A stretch of 64,000 nucleotides of DNA, from NCBI GenBank assembly GCA_035310985.1, contig DATGDH010000037.1, forward strand, positions 1 to 64,000, in the 5' to 3' direction. Both the position numbers and the translations under genes were made by a program. Below are positions 17,346-24,818 of this stretch, in pieces (positions within the stretch are counted from its first letter, which is position 1; each line of letters starts with the position of its first letter). This DNA comes from DAHVFK01 sp035310985 (GTDB lineage: Bacteria; Pseudomonadota; Gammaproteobacteria; Burkholderiales; SG8-39). The notes under the pieces were generated by a model that was not told the origin of the DNA, did not search any database, and saw only the letters and a list, made by a program, of their open reading frames with translations.

Positions 17346-18431
17346 ATCGCTACGCCCGCCAAACGCGACTACTACGAGGTGCTCGGCGTTCCCCGAGACG
17401 CCGACGCGAAGGCGATCAGGGACGCGTTCCGCGGGCTCGCTCTGCGGTACCACCCGGACCGCAACAAGGAGCCCGGGGCCGAGGAGCGCTTCAAGGAGAT
17501 CGCCGAGGCCTACGCCGTCCTCTCGGATCCGAAGAAGCGCGCCGGCTACGACGCGGGCGGCTTCGCCGGGGTCGCGGGCTTCACACCCGAGGATCTGTTC
17601 GGCGGCATCGACTTCGAGTCGATCTTCGGCGACCTCGGCTTCGGGCCAGGCGGCGGCCTGTTCGAGCGCCTGTTCCGCCGGCGCGCGGGCCCGCCGCGCG
17701 GCGCCGACATCGAGATCGAGCTCGCGGTGCCGCTCGAGACGATCGCGCGCGGCGGCGAAGAGCGCGTGCGCTACGAGCGTCTGGACGTGTGCCGCGCCTG
17801 CGGCGGCAGCGGCGCCAAGGCTGGCACCGCGCCGCGCGCCTGCGCGGCGTGCAACGGGACCGGCCAGAAGGTCACCACGCGCCGCGAGCAAGGCATGGTC
17901 ATCCGCCAGTCGCGCAGCTGCCCCGAGTGTGACGGTACGGGACGCGTGATCGACACGCCCTGCCCGGCCTGCGCCGGGCGTGGCAGCGTGCCGCGGGAGG
18001 AATCGCTCGCGATAACGATACCGCCAGGAGCCGAGGAAGGCCTGGTGCTGCGCGTTGCCGGCAAGGGCTACGCCAGCGAAGAGCGCGGCGGCGTCCCCGG
18101 AGACCTTCACGTGGTCGTGCGCAGCGCGCCGGACGCGCGCTTTCAAAGGGACGGCGCCGACCTGTGGCGCGAGGAGCGCATCGGCGTCGCAGACGCAGTG
18201 CTCGGCACCGAGCTGCGGGTGCCCACGCTCGACGGCGCGCTCACCGTCAAGGTGCCGCCCGGCACGCAGCCGGGGGCGCCGCTCAGATTGCGCGGCAAGG
18301 GCCTGCCGCGCTTCGGGGAGCGCGGGCGCGGCGACCTGTACCTGCGCCTCGCGTTCGAGCTGCCTGCGCGGCTGGACGGCGAGGAGCGCAAGCTGTGGGA
18401 GCGGCTGCGCACGCTGCACCGCGCGCGTTGA
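17346..18431 (+). CDS. dnaJ: Chaperone DnaJ with an apparent ATC start codon
   Basis: This 361-residue co-chaperone has a J domain with RDYYEVLGV and the HPD triplet (YHPDRNKE), a Gly/Phe-rich linker and four CxxCxGxG zinc repeats (CRACGGSG, CAACNGTG, CPECDGTG, CPACAGRG). The C-terminal client domain follows. No ATG, GTG or TTG precedes the J domain in frame. An ATC at 17346 sits exactly where Met is expected (then ATPAKRDYY), 9 bases after AAGGAGG. A GTG at 17379 would delete the first J-domain helix. The ATC start is inferred. Confidence 0.85.
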   Translation: MATPAKRDYYEVLGVPRDADAKAIRDAFRGLALRYHPDRNKEPGAEERFKEIAEAYAVLSDPKKRAGYDAGGFAGVAGFTPEDLFGGIDFESIFGDLGFGPGGGLFERLFRRRAGPPRGADIEIELAVPLETIARGGEERVRYERLDVCRACGGSGAKAGTAPRACAACNGTGQKVTTRREQGMVIRQSRSCPECDGTGRVIDTPCPACAGRGSVPREESLAITIPPGAEEGLVLRVAGKGYASEERGGVPGDLHVVVRSAPDARFQRDGADLWREERIGVADAVLGTELRVPTLDGALTVKVPPGTQPGAPLRLRGKGLPRFGERGRGDLYLRLAFELPARLDGEERKLWERLRTLHRAR

Positions 18432-18434
18432 GCC

Positions 18435-18659
18435 ATGGGCCTCCGGGTCGAATGCTATGCGGGGCATCGAGGCGAGCAGGAGCCGCGCGCCTTCACGCTC
18501 GGAGAGCGCCGCCTCGAAGTGCTGGAAATCGTCGATCGCTGGCTCGAGCCCGGGCGGCGCTGGTTCAAGTGCCGCGCGAGCGACGGCAACACTTACATCC
18601 TGCGGCACGACGAGCAGAGCGGCGAGTGGGACCTCGCCGCGTTCACGCGCACCGCGTGA
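18435..18659 (+). CDS. Small conserved hypothetical protein of the chaperone operon
   Basis: This 74-residue soluble protein contains RAFTLGERRLEVLEIVDRWL and a RWFKCRASDGNTYILRHDEQSGEWDLAAF block. Small beta-barrel-like proteins with YILRHDE and a C-terminal W are widespread as uncharacterised ORFs. It begins 3 bases after dnaJ, and its stop overlaps the next start (GTGA). It is therefore part of a dnaK-dnaJ-orf-cheR transcript. Confidence 0.7.
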   Translation: MGLRVECYAGHRGEQEPRAFTLGERRLEVLEIVDRWLEPGRRWFKCRASDGNTYILRHDEQSGEWDLAAFTRTA

Positions 18660-19471
18660 GCGACGCCGCCTGCCTGCGCTTCCTGCAGTGGGCACTGCCG
18701 CGCCTGCGCCTGCACTGGCCGGGATTCCGCAAGGTGCGCAGCGTCGTATGCAAGCGCCTTGCGCGCAGGCTGCGCGCGCTCGGCCTCGCAGACCTGGATG
18801 CCTATCGCGCCCTGCTCGAGCGCGAGCCCGCGGAGTGGCGCGCGCTTGAGGTGCTGTGCACGATCCCCGTGTCGCGCTTCTGGCGTGACGGCGCGGTATT
18901 CGCAGCGCTCGAGCGGGCGGTGCTGCCCGCGCTCGCGCAGGTCGCGCGCGCAGCCGGGCGCGACGCGCTCGAATGCTGGAGCGCGGGCTGCGCCGGCGGC
19001 GAGGAACCCTATTCGCTCGCGCTGCTGTGGCACGCGCGGCTCGCGCAGCGCTTCCCAGGACTCGAGCTGCGCGTGCTGGCGACCGATATCGACGCGGCGC
19101 AGCTCGCACGCGCCGCGCGCGGCTGCTACCGCGCGAGCAGCCTGAAGGAGCTGCCGCCGGCGCTGCGCGAGAAAGCCTTCGAGCGCTCGGACGAGCTGCT
19201 TTGCCTGCGCCCGGGCTTGCGCGCCGGCGTCGAATTCGCGTGCCGGGACATCCGCGGCGCGGCGCCGGCGCGCATTTTCGATCTCATACTGTGCCGCAAC
19301 CTGGTCCTCACCTACTTCGAGCCGGATCTCCGCCTCGAAGTGATGCAGCGCATCATCGACAGCCTGCGGCCCGGCGGAGCGCTCGTCGTCGGCCTGCACG
19401 AAGCCCCGCCCGCGGGGCTGGCAACGCTCGCGCCGTGGCCCGCACAGCGCGCCATCTGGCGCGCCGCTTGA
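18656..19471 (+). CDS. CheR-type SAM-dependent methyltransferase
   Basis: About 271 residues from a GTG overlapping the previous stop codon. The SAM site reads WSAGCAGGEEPYSLALL and is followed by VLATDIDAAQL. LILCRNLVLTYFEPDLR and LRPGGALVVG complete the CheR catalytic domain. The N-terminal helical region keeps TIPVSRFWRD (CheR: T.NeT.FFRD). CheR methylates glutamates of chemoreceptors, but no receptor, CheB or CheA gene is nearby. A different protein target is possible. Confidence 0.85.
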   Translation: MSDAACLRFLQWALPRLRLHWPGFRKVRSVVCKRLARRLRALGLADLDAYRALLEREPAEWRALEVLCTIPVSRFWRDGAVFAALERAVLPALAQVARAAGRDALECWSAGCAGGEEPYSLALLWHARLAQRFPGLELRVLATDIDAAQLARAARGCYRASSLKELPPALREKAFERSDELLCLRPGLRAGVEFACRDIRGAAPARIFDLILCRNLVLTYFEPDLRLEVMQRIIDSLRPGGALVVGLHEAPPAGLATLAPWPAQRAIWRAA

Positions 19472-19481
19472 TCCTGGTCAA
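19468..19481 (+). promoter_or_regulatory. FNR/ANR-type box upstream of the DUF2934 gene
   Basis: TTGATCCTGGTCAA has one mismatch to the consensus and overlaps the stop codon of the CheR-like gene. A TATGTC hexamer lies at 19506-19511, near the expected -10 position for the gene starting at 19536. Confidence 0.6.
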
Positions 19482-19535
19482 AGTCCTGTCAAGGCACCGC
19501 GGCACTATGTCTGTCTTCACCCCGAGGAGGATGCC

Positions 19536-19772
19536 ATGCCGACACCCGAGATCGTGACGTCCAAATCCGCCAAACCCAAGCCGGCCGAAGTGCAGAAGGC
19601 CGCTGCCCGCAAGGGCGATTCAGGGGCTGCGCTGTCCGACGATGAGCTGCACCAGCTGATCGCGCAGGCCGCCTACCGGTTCGCCCAGCAGCGCTCGTTC
19701 GCCCCCGGGCACGAGCTCGACGACTGGCTCGCGGCCGAAGCCGAGGTCAAGCAGTCGATCGGTCTGTCCTAG
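19536..19772 (+). CDS. DUF2934-family small protein
   Basis: A 78-residue protein whose second half, ELHQLIAQAAYRFAQQRSFAPGHELDDWLAAEAEV, fits the DUF2934 pattern (I-x-x-x-A-Y, then PG..x-DW-x-AE). The first third is Lys/Pro/Ala-rich and probably disordered. GAGGAGG precedes the ATG. Function unknown; such proteins often accompany stress genes. It is convergent with, and touches, the M50 protease gene. Confidence 0.8.
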   Translation: MPTPEIVTSKSAKPKPAEVQKAAARKGDSGAALSDDELHQLIAQAAYRFAQQRSFAPGHELDDWLAAEAEVKQSIGLS

Positions 19773-20905
19773 GACTGCAGGTCCTGTAGCGTGCGCAGGA
19801 AGCTGATCACGTCGTCGCGGCTGAGCATGCCGACCACGCGTCCGCCTGCGACGACCGGGAGCTGATTCACGCCGTCGCGGTCCATGAGCTGCAGCGCCGC
19901 GACGAGCGGCGTGTCAGGCGCGACGCGGCGTAGCTCCTCGAGCGGCAGCATGACCTGCGCGACGGTGGCCGTGCCCCACTCGGCGCGCGGCACGCGCTTC
20001 ACCTGGTGCAGCGTCACCAGGCCGAGCGTGCGCTCGCCGCGGTTGACGAGAAAGCAGCGCTCGCCCTGCGCGAGGACGTGCTCGTCCACGAGACGCTGCA
20101 ACGTGAGTTCTTCGGCGACCGCCGCGCACCTGCCGCCCATCGCCTGCGCCACCCTGCGGCCGGCGAGCAGGTTCTGCACGGCGCTCTGCATGATCTGCGC
20201 GCTCGCCGCGCTCTCCAGGAACCAGCCGATGAAGGCGAGCCACAGGCCGCCCAGGTTGCCGCCGAGAACCTGCCACAGGCCGAGCAGCATGAAGGCGAAG
20301 CCGAATCCCCGCCCGACGTTCGCGGCGAGCAGCGTGGCGCGCTGCAGGTCGCGCGTGACCGCCCAGACGGCGGCGCGCAGGACGCGCCCGCCGTCCAGCG
20401 GATAGCCGGGCACGAGATTGAACAGCCCCACCAGCAGGTTCATGAGGGCGAGGTAACGCGCCATGCCGAGCAGCGGCTCGGCGCCCGCGACGAGCGGCTG
20501 CAGCGCGTAGAACGCAGCCGCCAGCGCGAAGCTCACCAGCGGGCCGGCGATCGCGATGCGCAGCTCGGCCTTCGCGCTCGGCGGCTCGCCGCCGATCTGC
20601 GCCACTCCGCCGAACACGAGCAGGGTGATGCTGCGCACCGGCACCTTGTACCGCAGCGCGACGAAAGAGTGGCCGAGCTCGTGCAGTAGCAGGCTGGCGA
20701 AGAAGGCGAGCGCGGTGAGCGCGCCGACGAGCCAGTACAGCGCCGGCGGCCAACCCGTGTACTCGGCGGGAAAGTAGCTGTCGGCGAGCGCCCAGGTGAG
20801 CAGCGCCACGACCAGGAACCAGGAATAGTCGAGCCGGATCGGGATGCCGAGGATCCTGCCCAGAGGGACACCCTGCCGCAGCGCCGGATTGCCGTGGCCG
20901 TTCAT
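19769..20905 (-). CDS. Site-2-type (M50) intramembrane zinc protease with CBS domains
   Basis: This 378-residue membrane protein has HELGH, the zinc-binding HExxH, inside a helix. NLVPGYPLDGGR, the second M50 motif with the third metal ligand, lies further on. About six hydrophobic helices cover the first 230 residues. Two CBS repeats follow, ending with DGVNQLPVVAGGRVVGMLSRDDVISFL. CBS domains usually bind adenosine nucleotides, so protease activity may respond to energy state. An ANR-type box is centred 44 bases upstream of the start. Confidence 0.9.
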   Translation of the reverse strand: MNGHGNPALRQGVPLGRILGIPIRLDYSWFLVVALLTWALADSYFPAEYTGWPPALYWLVGALTALAFFASLLLHELGHSFVALRYKVPVRSITLLVFGGVAQIGGEPPSAKAELRIAIAGPLVSFALAAAFYALQPLVAGAEPLLGMARYLALMNLLVGLFNLVPGYPLDGGRVLRAAVWAVTRDLQRATLLAANVGRGFGFAFMLLGLWQVLGGNLGGLWLAFIGWFLESAASAQIMQSAVQNLLAGRRVAQAMGGRCAAVAEELTLQRLVDEHVLAQGERCFLVNRGERTLGLVTLHQVKRVPRAEWGTATVAQVMLPLEELRRVAPDTPLVAALQLMDRDGVNQLPVVAGGRVVGMLSRDDVISFLRTLQDLQS

Positions 20906-20941
20906 CGCGTGTCCATTCTTGTCGATTCGCCGCCCTGCGGT

Positions 20942-20955
20942 TTGACCCCGGTCAA
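20942..20955. promoter_or_regulatory. FNR/ANR-type box between the M50 protease and the secreted-protein operon
   Basis: TTGACCCCGGTCAA is symmetric with one mismatch in each half (TTGAC/GTCAA). For the leftward protease gene, AAGAAT (20920-20915) lies at the expected -10 position. Both predicted transcription starts fall within a few bases of the start codons, so leaderless mRNAs are possible. Confidence 0.6.
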
Positions 20956-20989
20956 GAACGGCGCCAGCGAAAGCGCCGAAACTCGATTC

Positions 20990-21424
20990 ATGAAGAGATT
21001 TCTCGTCGTGGCGACGCTCGCCGCCGCATGCGGCGCAGCGCAGGCGCAGGAGCCGGCGCTGAAAGACGATGCGGGACTGCGCTGGGTGTGCGGCGGAATC
21101 GGCGCAGAAGAGCGCGAGGCGCTCGCCGGGCTCGAGCCCCAGGTGAACCTGAAGCTGCTGTTCGTCACCGGCAAGCGCGGCGCCTTCGTCGCGAATGTCG
21201 ACGTGTCGCTCTACGACGGCGCAAGCGAGCTGCTGCGCTTCACGATGATCGCGCAAGGGCCGATCTGCCTCATCCAGGCGCCCGCGGGCCGCTACCGCAT
21301 CACAGCGACCTACGAGGCGCTCCGACTCGAACGGACGGTCGCCTTGCCCGAGAAGAAAGCCAAGGACCCGGTACGAATCGTGTTCAGCTTTCCCGAACGG
21401 AGCTCTACAGGAGATACGCAATGA
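20990..21424 (+). CDS. Hypothetical secreted protein
   Basis: This 144-residue protein has a clear signal peptide (MKRFLVVATLAAACGAAQAQ). The mature part reads like a beta-sandwich (LKLLFVTGKRGAFVANVDVSLYDGASELLRFTMIAQGPICLIQAPAGRYRITATYEAL), similar in pattern to carboxypeptidase-regulatory-like folds. Two Cys are present. The start was taken at the Met of the signal peptide; the frame is open upstream to 20894. Its stop overlaps the next start (ATGA). Confidence 0.7.
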   Translation: MKRFLVVATLAAACGAAQAQEPALKDDAGLRWVCGGIGAEEREALAGLEPQVNLKLLFVTGKRGAFVANVDVSLYDGASELLRFTMIAQGPICLIQAPAGRYRITATYEALRLERTVALPEKKAKDPVRIVFSFPERSSTGDTQ

Positions 21425-21918
21425 CCATCAGACATTCCATCGACGTCGCCGGCCGCGCGAGTCCCGCGCTCGCGCGACTCATCGACAAGCTGCTCGAGCG
21501 CGAAACCGGGGCGCCCGAGACGCTCGCCGAAGTGCGCGCCGTGCTGCGCGCGCGCGGCGGGGCGGACGTGCGCCAGACCGAGTTCCTGCACCCGCGGGAC
21601 GAGGAGTCGCTGCTGGTCGAGCTCGACCGGCTGATCGACGAGTTCGGCAACGAGGCGCGCGCGCAGGACTTCGTCGCCAAGCGCGCCAGCGAGGCACTGT
21701 CGCGCATCATCGAGGCCGCGATGAACGACCCGGCGCTGCCGCGCTACCCGACGCTCGGCGCGGTGCGCGAGGCGATGACTTCGGGTCTCGCGGCGCGCCT
21801 GGTGGGCGAAGGCGTGCTCGACGAGGACGAGGAAATTGGCCTGGTCGGCGAGATCGACGAGCTGATCGAGCGCCACGGGGAAGGCGCGCCGGCGGAGTCG
21901 CTCATCCGCTTCGAGTGA
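21421..21918 (+). CDS. Hypothetical helical acidic protein
   Basis: This 165-residue soluble protein is mainly alpha-helical, rich in Glu and Arg, with no signal peptide and no Cys. Segments such as LLVELDRLIDEFG and IGLVGEIDELIERHG look like an internal duplication of a short helical unit. The start ATG overlaps the stop of the upstream gene and the end abuts the phosphoribosyltransferase gene, so it is a true operon member. No family recognised. Confidence 0.65.
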   Translation: MTIRHSIDVAGRASPALARLIDKLLERETGAPETLAEVRAVLRARGGADVRQTEFLHPRDEESLLVELDRLIDEFGNEARAQDFVAKRASEALSRIIEAAMNDPALPRYPTLGAVREAMTSGLAARLVGEGVLDEDEEIGLVGEIDELIERHGEGAPAESLIRFE

Positions 21919-21920
21919 GA

Positions 21921-22565
21921 ATGAAGAAGTTCGCCGACCGGATCGACGCCGCGCGGCAGCTCGCGGCGGCGCTCGAGCAATATCGCGGCCGCAATCCGCT
22001 GGTGCTCGCGATCCCGCGCGGCGCGGTAGGCATGGCCGCGTTCATCGCAGAGGCGCTCGAGGGAGAGCTCGACGTCGTGCTGGTGCGCAAGCTGCGCGCG
22101 CCGGACAATCCGGAGCTCGCCGTCGGCGCCGTCGACGAGAGCGGCTGGACCTACGTCGCCTCGCACGCCGCGAGCGTCGGCGCCGATTCCGCGCACATCG
22201 AGCGCGAGAAGCGCACGCAGCTCGAAACCCTGCGCGCGCGGCGCGCACGCTATACGCCCGCGCGCCCGCCGCTCGATCCCGCGGGCAGGATCGCGATCGT
22301 GGTCGACGACGGCCTCGCCACGGGCGCCAGCATGATCGCCGCGCTGCATGCGGTGCGCGCCAAGTCGCCGCAGGAGCTCGTGTGCGCGGTGCCGGTCGCG
22401 GCGCCCGAGAGCCTCGAGCGCGTGCGCCCCTACGCCGACAAGCTGGTCTGCCTCGCGGCGCCGGCGGAGTTCTACGCGGTCGGCCAGTTCTACCGCGAGT
22501 TCCCGCAGGTCGAGGACGACGAGGTGGTCAGGATGCTCGGTGAAGCCCGACATCAGCCTACTTGA
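21921..22565 (+). CDS. Phosphoribosyltransferase-family protein
   Basis: This 214-residue protein has the PRPP-binding loop VVDDGLATGAS, the hallmark of type-I phosphoribosyltransferases. NPLVLAIPRGAVGMAAFIAEAL forms the N-terminal core. Related stand-alone proteins of unknown substrate are common in stress islands. A GTG two codons upstream (21915) overlaps the previous stop and could be the start instead. The 3' end overlaps the SAM-synthetase gene by 26 bases. Confidence 0.85.
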   Translation: MKKFADRIDAARQLAAALEQYRGRNPLVLAIPRGAVGMAAFIAEALEGELDVVLVRKLRAPDNPELAVGAVDESGWTYVASHAASVGADSAHIEREKRTQLETLRARRARYTPARPPLDPAGRIAIVVDDGLATGASMIAALHAVRAKSPQELVCAVPVAAPESLERVRPYADKLVCLAAPAEFYAVGQFYREFPQVEDDEVVRMLGEARHQPT

Positions 22566-23730
22566 GGGACCTTCGCCCGCCTCCCTGCCGCTCGAGATCG
22601 TCGAGCGCAAGGGCCTCGGCCATCCCGACACGATCTGCGACGCGCTCACCGAGAACCTGAGCCGCGCGCTGTCGCACTACTACCTCGAACGCTGCGGCGC
22701 GATCCTGCACCACAACGTCGACAAGGCGCTGCTGTGCGGCGGCGTGGCGCGCCCTGCCTTCGGCGGCGGGGAGATCGTCGCGCCGATCGACATCTACCTC
22801 GCGGGGCGCGCCACCGCCGAGTTCGAGGGCGTGACGATCCCGGTCGAGGAGCTTGCGGTCGAGGAAAGCCGGCGCTGGCTGCGCGCGAACCTGCGCCACC
22901 TTGACCCAGTGCGCCACGTGCACATCCACCCGCGCATCCGCCCGACCTCGCCCGACCTCGCGGCGCTGTTCCTGCGCCGGCGGGCGGCGGGCGCGCCGCT
23001 CGCCAACGACACGTCGCTCGCTGTCGGCTACGCTCCGCTCGACGAGCTGGAGAGCGCGGTGCTCGCGGTCGAGCGCAGGCTGAACGCGCCCGAGGTGAAG
23101 GCGGCGCACCCGGAGATCGGCGAGGACATCAAGGTGATGGGCACGCGCAGCGGCCGCGAGTTGTCGCTCACCGTTGCCTGCGCCCTGGTCGGGCGGCACG
23201 TCGCGAGCCTCGAGGACTACCGCGTGAAGAAGGCGCGCGTGCGCGAGCTCGCCGCTGCGGCGGCCGGCGGCCGTGCCGCGGTCGAGGTGAACACCGCCGA
23301 CGGCGAGAGCGTGGACAGCGTGTACCTCACGGTGACTGGGCTGTCGGCCGAAGCGGGCGACGACGGCCAGGTCGGGCGCGGCAACCGCGTCAACGGCCTG
23401 ATCACGCCCTATCGGCCGATGAGCCTCGAGGCCGCGGCCGGCAAGAACCCGGTGACGCACGTCGGCAAGCTGTACAACCTGCTCGCCAACCGCGTCGCGC
23501 GCGCGCTGGTGGCCGAGGTGGCCGGCGTGCGCGAGGCCTACTGCTACCTCGTGAGCCGCATCGGCAGCCCGATCACCGAGCCGCAGGTCATGGACTTGAA
23601 GCTACGCCTGGACGACCCCGAGGCCCTGCCCGCGCTAGCGCCGCGCGTCGCCGACATCTCGCGCGCCGAGCTCGAGGGCGTCACGACGCTGTGGCGCGAG
23701 CTGATCGAGGGCCCGCAGCAAGTCTGGTGA
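22540..23730 (+). CDS. Archaeal-type S-adenosylmethionine synthetase
   Basis: This 396-residue protein starts at GTG with AGGA at 7 bases. It matches the archaeal methionine adenosyltransferase family, not bacterial MetK: ERKGLGHPDTICD near the N-terminus, ILHHNVDKALLCGG, FGGGEIVAPIDIYLAGRAT, then EDIKVMGTR and GNRVNGLITPYRPMS. It makes S-adenosylmethionine from Met and ATP. A housekeeping MetK is presumably elsewhere. This copy lies in a stress operon that also has a CheR-like SAM-dependent enzyme about 3 kb upstream. Confidence 0.88.
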   Translation: MKPDISLLEGPSPASLPLEIVERKGLGHPDTICDALTENLSRALSHYYLERCGAILHHNVDKALLCGGVARPAFGGGEIVAPIDIYLAGRATAEFEGVTIPVEELAVEESRRWLRANLRHLDPVRHVHIHPRIRPTSPDLAALFLRRRAAGAPLANDTSLAVGYAPLDELESAVLAVERRLNAPEVKAAHPEIGEDIKVMGTRSGRELSLTVACALVGRHVASLEDYRVKKARVRELAAAAAGGRAAVEVNTADGESVDSVYLTVTGLSAEAGDDGQVGRGNRVNGLITPYRPMSLEAAAGKNPVTHVGKLYNLLANRVARALVAEVAGVREAYCYLVSRIGSPITEPQVMDLKLRLDDPEALPALAPRVADISRAELEGVTTLWRELIEGPQQVW

Positions 23731-23774
23731 GCGCGGCGCTATACTGCTTCAGCTCTTCAAGGAGGACATCGCCC

Positions 23775-24335
23775 ATGTTGAGGATCTCGCTCGCGGCGTT
23801 TCTTGCATCCGGCCTCGTGCTCGCAGGTGGCGTCCAGGCCGCCGGCATGTCGCTCAGCAGCCCTGACATCAAGAAGAACGGGACGATCGGCGCGGAATAC
23901 GTGTACAAGGGATTCGGCTGCACCGGCAACAACGCCTCGCCGGCGCTCAGCTGGAAGGGTGCCCCGAAGGGAACCAAGAGCTTCGCGCTCACCGTTTACG
24001 ACCCGGACGCACCGACGGGAAGCGGCTGGTGGCACTGGGTTCTGTTCAACATTCCGGCCGACGTCAGCTCGCTCCCCCGCAACGCCGGAGACCCAAACGC
24101 CAATCTCGCCCCGGCAGGCAGCGTGCAGGGACGCACGGACTTCGGCGCGCCCGGCTACGGTGGTCCGTGCCCGCCCAAGGGCGACCGTGCGCACCACTAT
24201 CACTTCACCATTTACGCCTTGGACATCGACAAGATCGACGCCGATCAGAACGCCTCGCCCGCGTACATCGGCTTCAACATCCACTTCCATACGCTCGCCA
24301 AGGCGAGCTTCACCGGGCGCTACGGCCGCAAGTAG
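23775..24335 (+). CDS. PEBP-family secreted protein (YbhB/YbcL type)
   Basis: This 186-residue protein has a signal peptide (MLRISLAAFLASGLVLAGGVQA). The phosphatidylethanolamine-binding-protein core follows: NNASPALSWKGAPKGTKSFALTVYDPDAPTGSGWWHWVLFNIP, then GYGGPCPPKGDRAHHYHFTIYALD. The DPDAP and GPCPP motifs line the anion pocket. Bacterial members are periplasmic with unclear ligand. AAGGAGG precedes the ATG. A TATACT hexamer at 23740-23745 may be a separate -10. Confidence 0.9.
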   Translation: MLRISLAAFLASGLVLAGGVQAAGMSLSSPDIKKNGTIGAEYVYKGFGCTGNNASPALSWKGAPKGTKSFALTVYDPDAPTGSGWWHWVLFNIPADVSSLPRNAGDPNANLAPAGSVQGRTDFGAPGYGGPCPPKGDRAHHYHFTIYALDIDKIDADQNASPAYIGFNIHFHTLAKASFTGRYGRK

Positions 24336-24337
24336 CG

Positions 24338-24736
24338 CTACACGTCGGCGTTCTTTTCCGGGGCACGCTGCGGCGGGCGCAGCAGCACGGCGTCTTGCGG
24401 GCGCATGCGCGAGACCAGGATCCTGGGAAGGTCCTGCGCGCTCGGCGGCTTCCCCTCAGGGCGCCAATGCGTCTTGATGAATTCCGCCACGTCCATCGAC
24501 ACATGCTTCCAACCGGCTTCGTGGTGGCTCGCGTCGACCACGATGACCGAGTCGCGCTCGTCCATCGTCTGCCAGAGCTTCGCGGCGGCCTCCTGCGGGC
24601 CGAGCTCCGATTCGACGTACCAGAAGGCTGTGTGCACGCGGACGGCCTGCCCGAGGGCACCGATCGCGTCCTCAACGCCGTGGTAGTTCGCCGACGGCGA
24701 GTGGAGCTCGAACGAGATGAACAGGCTGCTCGTCAT
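24338..24736 (-). CDS. Hypothetical protein with Cas2/SinR-like ferredoxin fold pattern
   Basis: This 132-residue protein opens with SSLFISFELHSPSANYHGVEDAIGALG, followed by HTAFWYVESELGPQEAAAKLW and then DERDSVIVVDASH. This order resembles small Cas2-like/SinR-family proteins (strand-helix-W-strand). The second half is unusual and basic. No cas genes or CRISPR repeats are in the window, so an adaptation role is unlikely. The fold call is inference. Only a half ANR-type site lies upstream. Confidence 0.55.
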   Translation of the reverse strand: MTSSLFISFELHSPSANYHGVEDAIGALGQAVRVHTAFWYVESELGPQEAAAKLWQTMDERDSVIVVDASHHEAGWKHVSMDVAEFIKTHWRPEGKPPSAQDLPRILVSRMRPQDAVLLRPPQRAPEKNADV

Positions 24737-24818
24737 GCCGCGCAAGCGGACATTTGGATCAAAGTGATAGGCAATCCCTGCTAGTCAATATGTACCATAT
24801 GCCTGTGACAAATGGACG

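Noticed and set aside
24751..24765. Possible FNR/ANR-type box upstream of the Cas2-like gene
   Set aside because: ATCAA half-site without a matching partner at the right distance.
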